Positions 9,553-18,541 are shown, counted from the stretch's first letter. The stretch is 64,000 bases of DNA from Thermosynechococcus sp. NK55a (GCF_000505665.1 NC_023033.1:1054001-1118000); one strand, 5' to 3'. Program-made: numbers and translations. The notes: generated from the letters alone by a model not told the origin.

Positions 9553-10380
9553 ATGACAACAAACTGGGACAATTTTCGCAAAAACCTTGGGGAATGGCAG
9601 GGCTCCTTTACGGCGGTCAGCCCTACGGGGGAACTGGGGGCCTCGGTGCCTTCTATTTTGATCCTTGCCGATACTGCCGATGGCCAGCGAGTGCGCTTTG
9701 AACTACGACGCTTTGGCAATGGCCTCGATCAGCCCCCCACCAGTGAAACGATCCAAGAGTACAGTACCATCGGCCGCCAAAATGTGTTTTTCGCAACGGG
9801 GGCATTTTCTAAGGGATCGTTGCAGGTGGCCCCCTTTGCTGAGTTTGGCGCAGAGTATGGCTTTGTCATGGGCGATCGCCGCCTGCGGTTTGTGCAGCTC
9901 TTTAACAAAAATCAGCAGTTACAGTCCATGACCTTGATTCGGGAGTTTCGTGCCCACACTCATGCGGTTGAACGTCCTCCCTTAACTGTGGAGCAGCTCC
10001 TTGGCGAGTGGCGCGGCACCGCCTACACCGTCTATGCCGACTGGCGATCGCCCACGGAAACTCCGACCCAGCTTCGCCTTTGGCGCGAGGGCGATCGGCT
10101 CTACCAACTGCTGCAAACCCCCGACCACGAGGTGAAAACAACGGCCACAATTGCGGGTTCACGGCTCCTCTTTAGGGACACGGATCAACCTAAGCAGCTT
10201 GTGCTGCTCCCCGATGGCACCTCTAGCCTCACGCCCCTACAGGTGTCCTTTCGTCAGTCCTTCTTTGTTGAGGTGGGCTGGTTGTGGGCAGAGGGTCAGC
10301 GGCAGCGCCTGATTCGTACCTATGGCGATCGCGGCGAATGGGTCAGTGCAACCCTCGTTGTCGAAGAACGGATAAACTAA
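9553..10380 (+). CDS. DUF3598 family protein
   Basis: A 275-aa protein from ATG 9553; the frame stays open 33 codons further upstream, but that part does not look coding. It begins NWDNFRKNLGEWQGSF, the recognisable opening of DUF3598, a cyanobacterial/plastid family related to lipocalin-like barrels. A second EWRGTAYTVYADWRSP element about 150 residues later suggests two barrel repeats. Lipocalin-like folds in cyanobacteria include chromophore lyases, but no bilin role can be claimed here. The last 38 bp overlap the convergent lnt gene. Confidence 0.7.
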   Translation: MTTNWDNFRKNLGEWQGSFTAVSPTGELGASVPSILILADTADGQRVRFELRRFGNGLDQPPTSETIQEYSTIGRQNVFFATGAFSKGSLQVAPFAEFGAEYGFVMGDRRLRFVQLFNKNQQLQSMTLIREFRAHTHAVERPPLTVEQLLGEWRGTAYTVYADWRSPTETPTQLRLWREGDRLYQLLQTPDHEVKTTATIAGSRLLFRDTDQPKQLVLLPDGTSSLTPLQVSFRQSFFVEVGWLWAEGQRQRLIRTYGDRGEWVSATLVVEERIN

Positions 10381-11863
10381 GCATCCCCAGTAAGAGGGGA
10401 AGCAACCAATCCCCATAGCGGGTGTAGAGGGTCTGGGTCTGCCGCCGCCAAATCGTTGCAGCATGAATCACAAACTCGTCGGCGTTTGAGAGCCAGAGGG
10501 TTTCTCCCGTAGGTGCAATCACCGCGGAAAGGCCCGTATTGGTGGAGCGCACTAGCCAGCGATCGCCTTCGACGGCGCGCAACACATCATGGCCGTGGTG
10601 CTGGGTCATGAGTTGGCGACGGTAGGGATCATTGTTGGCAACACTGAGGATCAACTCCCCACCATGAACCAGTTGCCAGCGACTGCGGTGGGAAAAGGCG
10701 GATTCAAAGCAAATCAGGACAACCGCATTTCCCCAAGGGGTGGTAAAGATCTGTTCAGGGTCTCCAGGAATCAGGCGCGATCGCAAGGTGGATAACCGCT
10801 GCACCACTCCTGCCAGCCAATCGGGAATATATTCCCCCAATAGGACAAGATGCACTTTGTTATAGTGACTGTCAATCTCACCGTTGCCATCGAGGCTCAG
10901 GAGCACCTGATGATGCCCCCCTGCCGTCTCCATAAATGTTCCTAACCACAGGGGCACACCCGCTTCCCGCACTACCCGAGTGATGGGATTCATTTGCTGC
11001 CGTTGCCAGAGAATGGGCAGGGCCCCCTCAGGGGTTAAGACAGCATCAACCCCGAAACCCACCAGTTGGCGATAGCCTTGGGCATAGATCTGCCAAGCGC
11101 GGCGGATCCCCTCTGGAGTGAGCTTTTCCCGTGTTGGGATATTGCCTTGGATCAAACCTATCTGTAGGGGTTCGCCGTGATCTGCAATGGCACTGGCACC
11201 TAAAACCCCATTGAGGGCGATCGCCCCCCCGAGGGTCATTGCAAGCCAAACCCTTGCCCCTGGGTACCGCCGCAGACTGAAGGTAACTAAGCCATTCACT
11301 GTCATTACTACCGCTGTAATGGTGGTCGGCCCCGCCAGACGACCCAGTTGCACCAGTCCCTGGGGGCTTTGGGTTAGGGATAAACTAATCCACCACAGGG
11401 GGGAATGGCTCCAGAGGGCTTCGAGGGCACACCACAGGGTTATACCCCATAGGAGTTGCCAAGGCGCGGATCGCCGCACCCCATAGCGCACCATCAACAA
11501 GGCCCAACTCCCACTCAGGGCAGCCCCCCAAGTGCTGAGAAACAGCCAAATCCCCCGCGAAATCAGCCAACTGGGCACTGGGGCAATGCCGATCCACGTG
11601 AGGGGATGCAAATCCCACACCCAGACTAGGCTAGTGCCATAGAACCCCAAGCCCCAACACAGGCCGGCGATCGCTGCCCATAGCGGCGATAAAACCTGAC
11701 ACTGCCACCACAGGGGCACAATGCCCACAAAGGCCAGGAACCAGCCACTCACTGGCGGTAGCGCCAACTGCGTTCCCCAACCGGCGATGCCTAAACCAAC
11801 GAACAGCAGCCACCTAGGCAATACTTTGGCGTTTGCGTTGCTCTTTGGGGGAAGGCGCCACAT
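10343..11863 (-). CDS. lnt: Apolipoprotein N-acyltransferase
   Basis: A 506-aa integral membrane enzyme that N-acylates the terminal cysteine of lipoproteins. The N-terminal ~200 residues form several hydrophobic helices. The nitrilase-like periplasmic domain carries the catalytic triad: Glu in LTPEGALPI, Lys in NKVHLVLLGE and Cys in LICFESAF. A final hydrophobic helix (LLPLLLGMLSL) ends the protein. The start is ATG and lies 50 bp inside the upstream nuclease gene, an unusually long same-strand overlap; a later start would cut into the first helix. The 3' end overlaps the DUF3598 gene by 38 bp. Confidence 0.88.
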   Translation of the reverse strand: MWRLPPKSNANAKVLPRWLLFVGLGIAGWGTQLALPPVSGWFLAFVGIVPLWWQCQVLSPLWAAIAGLCWGLGFYGTSLVWVWDLHPLTWIGIAPVPSWLISRGIWLFLSTWGAALSGSWALLMVRYGVRRSAPWQLLWGITLWCALEALWSHSPLWWISLSLTQSPQGLVQLGRLAGPTTITAVVMTVNGLVTFSLRRYPGARVWLAMTLGGAIALNGVLGASAIADHGEPLQIGLIQGNIPTREKLTPEGIRRAWQIYAQGYRQLVGFGVDAVLTPEGALPILWQRQQMNPITRVVREAGVPLWLGTFMETAGGHHQVLLSLDGNGEIDSHYNKVHLVLLGEYIPDWLAGVVQRLSTLRSRLIPGDPEQIFTTPWGNAVVLICFESAFSHRSRWQLVHGGELILSVANNDPYRRQLMTQHHGHDVLRAVEGDRWLVRSTNTGLSAVIAPTGETLWLSNADEFVIHAATIWRRQTQTLYTRYGDWLLPLLLGMLSLSVLRQRGLH

Positions 11864-13013
11864 ACCAGTGTCCTGCCTTAATCAGTTCCCGCTCTAGTAA
11901 AGCAAAAAAGCGCTGGCGATCGCTGCCACGCACGACGGCTAAATTGTGGGCTTCTGCCAAGGCCACAGGGTAACCCCGGCCTTTTTCAATTTGGGCTGCC
12001 GTCAACGAGACGGCTTGTTGCCATAGGTCTGGATCCTGGGCCACCCATTGAGGTACTTCCAAGCGCACCACTTCTGAGCCACCATGGAGGTAGGCAACGT
12101 AGATGTGATGTTCGCCGTAGTGCTCCAAAATGCGGCTGCGGCTACGCCAGAGGGAACTATGCTGTTGCGGTGCTAAGTGCGCTTGCCAGAGGAGCACATC
12201 CCGCAGGGAATCAAAGACCTGACAAGGGGGGCGATCGGCGGTTACCTCGAAGCCAGTCTGACTCGTCTGACCACAGTGGAGGGCACAGTTGGGTTCAGGA
12301 TAGGGGCAAACCCCCAAGCGCAGAAAATTCACCGTTTCCTGACTGCGGGAGGCACTGACATACCCCACCAACGGGATTCGCTGGGCTCGCAATTGATCCC
12401 AAGCAGCTAAGATTGGCCTCAACAATTCCTGCCGCACCATTGGCGGCAGTGATTCCCATGCCCAGAAAATGAGTGAACCATCCACAAGGGCTAAGCTGGG
12501 AGCTTTCTGATTTTGAGTTTGAATGAGTTCAACAAGGCCGAGAATTTCCCCTTGGGTGCGGCGGTAACGTAACCAATCCTCTAGGGTGAGGCCCCAGCCC
12601 CGCGATCGCCCCAATTCATCGGGGTCATACACCAACTGCGGCACGCTATCTAAATGAGGGCGCTGGCCTTGACCGTAGGCGATCGCCACCCGTCCTACGT
12701 TAATCAAATAGCAATAGGCAATTTCGTGGTGACTGGGGGCAATTTGCGAACCATCGGTGGCAAAAATCGTATGCGCCCTTGGGGCAGGGGGGACAGTGTG
12801 CTTTATCGTCAGCGACTCAATGGGTTCAGCCGCATTAAAGACAAAGGACTCGCCCCACGCTTGGAGAGCTTGGCGATAGTGTTCTAGATGTTCCGCCATT
12901 GCTGCGAGGACTGCGAGGGCACGGGTCTGTTTTTGTTGGTTAGCGATCGCCCCTTGGCGGATCAGTTGACCCACCGTTGGCATTTGAGCAGCCACTTTTA
13001 CCAAGTCCAACAC
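11814..13013 (-). CDS. NurA-domain nuclease-like protein
   Basis: A 399-aa protein with the NurA pattern: FATDGSQIAPS (about residues 85-95) and a second metal-site motif LALVDGSLIFWAWE in the middle, both with the expected Asp. Archaeal NurA is a 5'-3' nuclease that works with HerA in end resection; many cyanobacteria carry a NurA-like protein without that setting. No HerA ATPase is visible nearby. The frame starts at GTG 13013; ATG at 12983 is an alternative. Nuclease activity is inferred from the motifs only. Confidence 0.75.
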   Translation of the reverse strand: MLDLVKVAAQMPTVGQLIRQGAIANQQKQTRALAVLAAMAEHLEHYRQALQAWGESFVFNAAEPIESLTIKHTVPPAPRAHTIFATDGSQIAPSHHEIAYCYLINVGRVAIAYGQGQRPHLDSVPQLVYDPDELGRSRGWGLTLEDWLRYRRTQGEILGLVELIQTQNQKAPSLALVDGSLIFWAWESLPPMVRQELLRPILAAWDQLRAQRIPLVGYVSASRSQETVNFLRLGVCPYPEPNCALHCGQTSQTGFEVTADRPPCQVFDSLRDVLLWQAHLAPQQHSSLWRSRSRILEHYGEHHIYVAYLHGGSEVVRLEVPQWVAQDPDLWQQAVSLTAAQIEKGRGYPVALAEAHNLAVVRGSDRQRFFALLERELIKAGHWYVAPSPKEQRKRQSIA

Positions 13014-13200
13014 GGTTTTCGTCTCTGGTTGTCTCTAGAACTAACAGAGGTCATCAAGCCCAGCTCGAATAGCCAACCGATTTTGGAGCTTCAAGATGCC
13101 TCTCTATCAGTTTTACTGCTGCAGGCAGAACATGTCTGACAGAGGGGCGATCGCTGGCCCAATCGAGTCAGTGAGCCTTAGGCGCAAAGTTCCAACTGTA

Positions 13201-13305
13201 CCCCCATAACTCTATCAGGGGGCATTGTGAAAGCAGCATTATTAAAATTTGTTACGAACCGGAACTTCCCGCAGGTTCACCCCTGGGCTGTGGGTACCCT
13301 AGGGG
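13201..13305. ncRNA. Candidate structured RNA in a 430-bp intergenic region
   Basis: Between the nurA-like gene and the next plus-strand gene (13014-13444) I see no protein gene, but three inverted repeats lie in a row: CCCCC/GGGGG (13201-13205 with 13218-13222), GAACC/GGTTC (13256-13260 with 13274-13278) and CCCCTGGG/CCCTAGGGG (13280-13287 with 13297-13305). No T-tract follows on either strand, so they do not look like simple terminators. This may be a small RNA or a long 5' leader of the 13445 gene. No known family is recognised. Confidence 0.3.
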
Positions 13306-13444
13306 AGTAAAGAATATGGTTCCTTAAAAAGCAACAGCAATTTTCTGAAGCATATTCTATGGATTGCATAAATCTATAAGGTGTATAAAAAGCTGACCCT
13401 GTAGTATGCTTACGTTTTTTGAGTAATGGATTCTACTGGCACAA

Positions 13445-14029
13445 ATGGTCATGAGAATTGGAGAACTCTTACTGAAGGCAGGATTAATTACAAGCGGTCA
13501 GCTCCAAGTTGCCCTAATGGAGCAAGGGATGTATGCCAACCTGCGTCTTGGTGAAATTCTTGCCCTTCATGGTTGGTTATCCCAAGAAACAATTGACTTT
13601 TTTGTAGAAGAGTGGCCAAAACTGGCTCAAGATAAAGAAAAGCGTCCTATTGGTTTTTACCTGAAAAAGGCAGGTTTATTAACGGAAGAGCAGATTAATC
13701 AAATTCTCAAGGAGCAGTGGCAAGCCAGCTATCGCTTTGGGGCATTGGCCGTCCTCAATGGCTGGGTGAAGCAGGAAACAGTAAACTTCTTTCTAGAACA
13801 TATCAACCCAAATGCCCTCAAAGAAAGTGTCCGCATCGAGAAGGCCACATCATCAGTTTTCAACCGACTAACCCCGCAAAGTCGCAAGCATGCAACCAAA
13901 CATTCAAAACAATTCTCCGAATCCCTGAAGAAGCATGTAATCGATCCAGAAGACTTGTCGGACATTGACCTTGACCTAGATATTGAATGGCTAGGCCGGC
14001 CAGAAAACAACTGTTACGTCAACCGCTGA
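13445..14029 (+). CDS. Tandem MshEN-like domain protein
   Basis: A 194-aa protein made of two related units of about 55 residues. The first contains IGELLLKAGLITSGQLQVAL...RLGEILALHGWL and the second IGFYLKKAGLLTEEQINQIL...RFGALAVLNGWV. The pattern (RxG, then L-rich helices joined by short turns) resembles the N-terminal MshEN/GspE_N module of pilus and secretion ATPases, some of which bind cyclic di-GMP. There is no ATPase here. The tail (about 130-194) is charged, with an Asp-rich patch DLSDIDLDLDIEW. Start is ATG 13445, or ATG 13451 two codons on. Confidence 0.6.
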   Translation: MVMRIGELLLKAGLITSGQLQVALMEQGMYANLRLGEILALHGWLSQETIDFFVEEWPKLAQDKEKRPIGFYLKKAGLLTEEQINQILKEQWQASYRFGALAVLNGWVKQETVNFFLEHINPNALKESVRIEKATSSVFNRLTPQSRKHATKHSKQFSESLKKHVIDPEDLSDIDLDLDIEWLGRPENNCYVNR

Positions 14030-14066
14030 AATAAAAAACTCGCACTAGAGGTAACTCCAATGCGAG
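14029..14066 (-). terminator. Rho-independent terminator after the DUF4278 gene
   Basis: On the minus strand a 12-bp stem (arms at 14055-14066 and 14039-14050, two G-U pairs) closes a TTAC loop and is followed by a T-rich run down to about 14029. It lies 46 bp past the DUF4278 stop and directly after the stop of the convergent 13445 gene. Confidence 0.8.
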
Positions 14067-14111
14067 GGTAATCACGAATCAGTCTTGAGAGAGGACAATG
14101 ACGTCTGTGCC

Positions 14112-14564
14112 CTAGCTCATTGTGGCAGGACTGCGATCATAGCTTGTCCAAACCTGGGGCTTAATTTTGCCCTGAATTTGGTTCCAATAGTGACCCGCGG
14201 CCGTAGGTAACCCCATTTGGGCAATCATCCGCGTCAGGAGGGATTGTTCGCGGTTTTTGATCACTTGGTGGTGATGGGTGAGAATGGCCCGCGACAGTTG
14301 ATTGAGATCAAGCGCTGACATATTCACTCCACCGGCTGGGTTGGCAGTAGGGGTTGCCGTCGTATTCACAGCTTCCCCTTGACCCGTACGGTAGGCCACG
14401 CCGCGATAGATTAAATCCCGCACCGGTTGAGCCGGCGGCTTCACTGCGTGGGTGCAATGGTAATTCCAACCCCGATATTTTGCCACGACATCAGTTGCTT
14501 CGGTTTGTACTGCCGGAGGAACGTAATCGTATTGAACGCCGCGATAGGTAAGGGTAGTTTTCAT
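14112..14564 (-). CDS. DUF4278 domain protein under a glutamine riboswitch
   Basis: A 150-aa protein with the cyanobacterial DUF4278 signature twice: LTYRGVQYDY near the start and LIYRGVAYRTG at about residue 52. The C-terminal half is helical and basic (ILTHHHQVIKNREQSLLTRM), unlike the shortest DUF4278 proteins. No membrane segment or catalytic motif is seen. ATG 14564 is preferred over ATG 14570 because MKTTLTYRG is the typical opening. The leader carries a glutamine aptamer, so expression should follow nitrogen status. As I recall, the PII-interacting protein PirA belongs to or resembles this group; I cannot confirm that this protein binds PII. Confidence 0.75.
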   Translation of the reverse strand: MKTTLTYRGVQYDYVPPAVQTEATDVVAKYRGWNYHCTHAVKPPAQPVRDLIYRGVAYRTGQGEAVNTTATPTANPAGGVNMSALDLNQLSRAILTHHHQVIKNREQSLLTRMIAQMGLPTAAGHYWNQIQGKIKPQVWTSYDRSPATMS

Positions 14565-14608
14565 AAGCATCGCCCCAAATTATTTACTAGGTGGTTTTCG
14601 TCAACTGA

Positions 14609-14690
14609 GGCGCGTTCCTTCGGGACAACTGCCCTACTTCCGTCTTCGCTGCTCACCTAATTTTCAGGTGCTTTCCAGCAAAGATGAACG
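14609..14690 (-). promoter_or_regulatory. Glutamine riboswitch (glnA RNA motif)
   Basis: The minus strand reads CGTTCATC at the 5' end (14690), a variable hairpin with CACCT/AGGTG arms, then the two conserved blocks GACGGAAGTAGG and CCGAAGGAACGC and a closing GCC at 14609. The order, spacing and near-invariant bases match the glutamine-binding glnA motif of cyanobacteria. It ends about 45 nt before the DUF4278 start. No terminator run follows, so control is probably at translation or through alternative pairing: a downstream CACCTAG could compete for the AGGTG arm. Confidence 0.88.
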
Positions 14691-14807
14691 ATTTATTTCT
14701 GTATCTAATTTAACAGTTCTGGCATTATGAAGGCAAGTATTTACAAAAATTTACACTAAAAAACAACCTCTCTGTTCAAGGACGTCTGGATTGAGGGGGG
14801 ATTGCCC

Positions 14808-15425
14808 TCAACTCTCAGCGGTATTCATCAGAATGACGTGGCGATCGCGATCGTAGGTGAGCCAACGTTCTTGCCGCAGCTTGCCCAGAAGGCGGGTCAT
14901 GGTCACGCGACTCGTGCCGATGGCTGTTGCCAGTTGCTGATGGGTGAGGCGGACACTGTAGCGTGTACCCAGGGGATGAGGTTCACCAATTTCTTGCTTC
15001 AACAGCAGCAGTAAATGGCGTAATCGCTCCTCAACGCGGCGATGACTAGTAATTCCTAAGAGACCTTCCGCTTGCCGTAGGCGACGAGCTAGACCGCGCA
15101 CAAGGCTTTGGGTCAAGTTGGGCGAGGATTCCACCTCCACCAGCGTAAAGAGCATCAGCTCTGTCTTGGAAAGGGCCTTGGCTTGGTAGGCCATTAAACT
15201 GGTCAAGGGTAAACCAAAAGCAGTACCTGGTGTAGCCAGTCCCACCACCACTTCTTCCCCATCGGGATGTAGAAGATTCAAAAGGACGACACCCCGGCTC
15301 ACTAGCCAAATGCGTTCTGGTTCCATCCAGATGGTGTCCCCGATACTAAACGTGTGCACTCGCAAGGAGGAGCGCCAGCGTCCATCCACAGGAGGAGTAA
15401 CTGCAGCGGTGGAGACGTTTCCCAT
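14808..15425 (-). CDS. CRP/FNR family transcriptional regulator
   Basis: A 205-aa protein: an N-terminal cyclic-nucleotide-binding-like barrel (about 20-115), a dimerisation helix, and a C-terminal winged helix with LTHQQLATAIGTSRVTMTRL as the recognition segment. The helix-turn-helix resembles NtcA (AIGSTRVTVTRLL), but the barrel differs clearly, so this is probably a separate regulator, not NtcA. The residues that hold cAMP in CRP are not obvious. It lies upstream of the riboswitch-DUF4278 gene and downstream of trpE on the same strand. Target genes are unknown. Confidence 0.82.
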   Translation of the reverse strand: MGNVSTAAVTPPVDGRWRSSLRVHTFSIGDTIWMEPERIWLVSRGVVLLNLLHPDGEEVVVGLATPGTAFGLPLTSLMAYQAKALSKTELMLFTLVEVESSPNLTQSLVRGLARRLRQAEGLLGITSHRRVEERLRHLLLLLKQEIGEPHPLGTRYSVRLTHQQLATAIGTSRVTMTRLLGKLRQERWLTYDRDRHVILMNTAES

Positions 15426-15604
15426 GGCGGTAGAACCTCAAGCAAAGGAACCAGCCCTTAGGTGTGTGCCTGAGAGCTGGGTTGTTCTGCCAACATTTCC
15501 AGTGAACATTCCCAGTGTCTGTGTTCTGGGTAACGTTAGCTAAAACTTTTTATTAGGCTAAGGGGCAAACGTAAAGATGAGATAATCCTTGGCTCAAGAT
15601 TGGG

Positions 15605-17125
15605 TTAAAGTTTTGTTGTCAGGGCAGAAATCGCTTCTAACAGGCCCCGTGCTTTGTTGAGGGTTTCTTCGTATTCCCGCTGCGGATCGGAGTCGGCAAC
15701 AATACCAGCACCCGCTTGCACATGAATCAGATGTTGATGGTCCGTCAGGGGTTGCACCACCATTGTGCGAATGGCGATCGCTGTATTGAGTTGACCTTCA
15801 AAGTCATAGTAACCATAGGCACCGGAGTAGGGGCCACGGCGGCAACCCTCCAATTCATAGATAATTTCCATAGCACGAATTTTGGGGGCACCACTGACTG
15901 TACCAGCGGGGAAACAGGCTTGAAGTAAGTCCCATGCCGTTCTATCAGGCAATAGTTCACCCACCACATTACTGACAATGTGCATAACATGGGAATAGCG
16001 CTCAATCACCATAAACGCTTCAACGCTGACACTCCCCTGACGACACACGCGCCCCAAATCATTGCGCCCCAAATCAACCAGCATGACGTGTTCGGCCACT
16101 TCTTTGGTATCGGCAAGGAGTTCTGCGGCAAGCTGCTGATCTTCGGTGTAGGTGTGCCCCCGCTGGCGAGTGCCAGCAATAGGACGCACAGTAGCAAGGA
16201 GAGACCCAGCGTTTTCAGGATGGTGCTCGGCTTTAACCATCACTTCTGGACTAGAGCCAATGATCTGCCATGTGCCAAATTGAAAGTAGGCCATGTAGGG
16301 GGAAGGGTTAATCAGGCGCAAGGAGCGATAGAGGGCAAAGGGATCGCCGCTGTAGGTGGCACTGAGGCGTTGGGAGAGAACGACTTGGAAAATATCCCCC
16401 GCACGAATGTAGTCCTTAGCGCGCTTCACATTGGTACGGAAGGTTTCCGGGGTAATGTTACTAGTGTAACTGGGGGTCTGGCGACTGGGTTGCCAATGGA
16501 GTTGAGTGGCCTCAGGGGGAATACGGGTTTGCAGTTTGCGCAAAAGCTGCTCTAGGCGATCGCTTGCGTGAGTATAGGCCGTTTTCAAGTCCGTCTCACG
16601 GGTATCGGCATAGACCACTGCCCAGATTTTTCGCTTCACCTGATCAAAAATCAGGATTTGATCCACCTGCATCCACACCCCATCAGGCAAATCCCTTTCT
16701 GTGGCAGGATGAATGGGAACCCGTGGCTCAATCCACTGAATCAGTTCATAGCCCCAAAAACCAAAAAGACCACCAATGCCCCCGGGCAGTTGCGGTAACT
16801 TCACAGGCTGATAGGGTGCAAGGCAATTGGCCAAAATGGTGAAAGGATTGCCCGTAAACCTGGTGAGTGACCCATCGCGATGGGTTTGGGTGGTTTGGTT
16901 GCCGCGGGTTTCCAGTACCCACAGTGGATCACAACTAAGGAGACTGTAGCGGGCCAGTTGTTCGCCTCCCTCGACGGACTCCAGCAAAAAGTTGTAGGGG
17001 CGATCGCGACAGACCCGATACCAAGCCGACACAGGTGTATCCATATCCGCCACCCACTCCTGATAGATGGGGATGAAGTTACCCTGCTCGGCAAGTTGAC
17101 AAAAAGTCTGAAAATCGGGGTACAT
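15605..17125 (-). CDS. trpE: Anthranilate synthase component I
   Basis: A 506-aa chorismate-binding enzyme that makes anthranilate from chorismate, with ammonia supplied by TrpG; it is the first step of tryptophan synthesis. LLESVEGGEQLARYSLL near residue 47 is the feedback Trp-binding element, so allosteric control is likely kept. The catalytic domain shows AGDIFQVVLSQRL, SPEVMV, RPIAGTRQRG, DLGRNDLGRV and AGAGIVADSDP. Full length, ATG start. trpG is not in the window; trpD lies about 40 kb away (56042-57061), so the trp genes are dispersed as usual in cyanobacteria. Confidence 0.93.
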   Translation of the reverse strand: MYPDFQTFCQLAEQGNFIPIYQEWVADMDTPVSAWYRVCRDRPYNFLLESVEGGEQLARYSLLSCDPLWVLETRGNQTTQTHRDGSLTRFTGNPFTILANCLAPYQPVKLPQLPGGIGGLFGFWGYELIQWIEPRVPIHPATERDLPDGVWMQVDQILIFDQVKRKIWAVVYADTRETDLKTAYTHASDRLEQLLRKLQTRIPPEATQLHWQPSRQTPSYTSNITPETFRTNVKRAKDYIRAGDIFQVVLSQRLSATYSGDPFALYRSLRLINPSPYMAYFQFGTWQIIGSSPEVMVKAEHHPENAGSLLATVRPIAGTRQRGHTYTEDQQLAAELLADTKEVAEHVMLVDLGRNDLGRVCRQGSVSVEAFMVIERYSHVMHIVSNVVGELLPDRTAWDLLQACFPAGTVSGAPKIRAMEIIYELEGCRRGPYSGAYGYYDFEGQLNTAIAIRTMVVQPLTDHQHLIHVQAGAGIVADSDPQREYEETLNKARGLLEAISALTTKL

Positions 17126-17158
17126 GGTCGCGTGTGTGAAAACTTTCTTATTTTCTCC

Positions 17159-17986
17159 CTAAAGGGAAGCAACAGCAATCTCGACGCCAAGGGTCAGGTG
17201 CTTCTGGGGTGGCACGTGCAGTAGATCCACCCCCGTATTCAATGCATTGCGGGGGGCGGTCCAAGGTTCTAGACAGTAGTAGGGTTTGCCCTGAACCGTC
17301 CAAAAGACGAGGGTTGTGAACACTCTATCGTAGCGGAGCGTCAGGCAGTAGTGTTGTTGCAGGTCACAGACGCGAGCTACTTGACCCGTGAGCGGGCGAC
17401 AGGCCAAATCGAGTTCTGCTGCACTCCAGTCAAACATGCCGCTAAAGGTGAGGGGTTGCTGGTTTTTTTGATCCACCATGGCATGGATCGGCAAGTCAAA
17501 CTGCAATTGGTGCTTGTCAGCAACAGCAAAGTAGGGATGCAAACCAAAGCTAAAGGGCAAGGGGGTGTCACCGGGGTTAGCCACCTCAAGGGCGATCGCC
17601 AAGGCATTAGCAGCAAGGGTATAGGTTAAGGTCAGATGAAAGGGAAAGGGATAGACTTGGCGCGTGGCTGGAGTATCTTGCAATCGCAGTTTCAAGACAT
17701 GTTCCTGCTGATCCAGCACCTGCCATGGCAAGTCCCGGGCAAAGCCGTGCTGTTTGAGGTGATAGGCTTGGCCACTGTAGTGAAATGTATCCTCGGGCAA
17801 ATTGCCACAAATCGGAAAAAGGAGGGGAATACCACCGCGCACGCTTAACTGAGGGTTGGCAAAGCGCTCCCGATCTAAGTACAGCAGCTCATGACCCTGC
17901 CACTGCCAGCGACTAATGAGGCCACCGCGCTCTGGGATCACCTCAACGCGAGTACGTTCGGCATGAAGAGTATAGGGCATTACCAT
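17159..17986 (-). CDS. Aldose 1-epimerase family protein
   Basis: About 275 aa from ATG 17986 (the frame opens at GTG 18019, and ATG 17980 is also possible). The galactose-mutarotase fold is shown by KQHGFARDLPWQ (catalytic His) in the first half and SFGLHPYF (second His) after it. The enzyme would interconvert alpha and beta anomers of a hexose or hexose phosphate; substrate not determinable. It lies 33 bp upstream of trpE on the same strand. Confidence 0.75.
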   Translation of the reverse strand: MVMPYTLHAERTRVEVIPERGGLISRWQWQGHELLYLDRERFANPQLSVRGGIPLLFPICGNLPEDTFHYSGQAYHLKQHGFARDLPWQVLDQQEHVLKLRLQDTPATRQVYPFPFHLTLTYTLAANALAIALEVANPGDTPLPFSFGLHPYFAVADKHQLQFDLPIHAMVDQKNQQPLTFSGMFDWSAAELDLACRPLTGQVARVCDLQQHYCLTLRYDRVFTTLVFWTVQGKPYYCLEPWTAPRNALNTGVDLLHVPPQKHLTLGVEIAVASL

Positions 17987-18064
17987 AGCTGGACAGTAGA
18001 CCTGCTTCTTAGGATACACCCACGACTGCGCTAGAATAGCGGCAATGCCCTTGGAGGGAAGCCA

Positions 18065-18430
18065 ATGTCCCTAAGATTTACCCTAAACTCCACCCTACGT
18101 TTTTGGTTCAGTGTGTTGCTGGTAACTTGGTTACTGGGGCTACTGGGGCTAGGCTGGCTAGTGCAATCCTTTCTGGTGCTGTTTTTATTCTTAATGGTAA
18201 CTCCTGTGCTCCTTTTTGCGGGCTTGCAACTTTGGTTGCGCTGGAAGTTGGTGACGGCGGCTTGTCCAGTGTGTGGCTTTGAATTTAGCAGTTTGAATAA
18301 TACCCAAACCCAATGCCCTGCCTGTGGCGAAATGCTGATGGTGCGCGATCGCCAGTTCCACCGATTGGCTCCCCCTGGCACCATTGACGTGGAGGCAGTG
18401 GAAGTGGTCAACCCTGTGATTGAGGACTAG
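18065..18430 (+). CDS. Small membrane protein with a zinc-ribbon
   Basis: A 121-aa protein with two adjacent hydrophobic helices (about 14-60) followed by a cytoplasmic zinc ribbon: CPVC at about 74 and CPAC about 20 residues later. The tail is acidic (EAVEVVNPVIED). ATG start after GGAGGGAAGCCA, a plausible ribosome binding site. Function unknown; conserved cyanobacterial type. Confidence 0.6.
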   Translation: MSLRFTLNSTLRFWFSVLLVTWLLGLLGLGWLVQSFLVLFLFLMVTPVLLFAGLQLWLRWKLVTAACPVCGFEFSSLNNTQTQCPACGEMLMVRDRQFHRLAPPGTIDVEAVEVVNPVIED

Positions 18431-18541
18431 CCACAGTGGTATGATTGGCCCAAGATTGTCTGTCGCTGGCAGCATGCCCGATGCGACAGTCCCTTGCTAA
18501 AACTAAAATGATAAGATTTGCCATGGGTTACGGGGTACTCT

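Noticed and set aside
14808..15425. Calling the CRP-family gene ntcA
   Set aside because: The recognition helix is similar, but the N-terminal barrel and overall sequence differ too much from the highly conserved NtcA.
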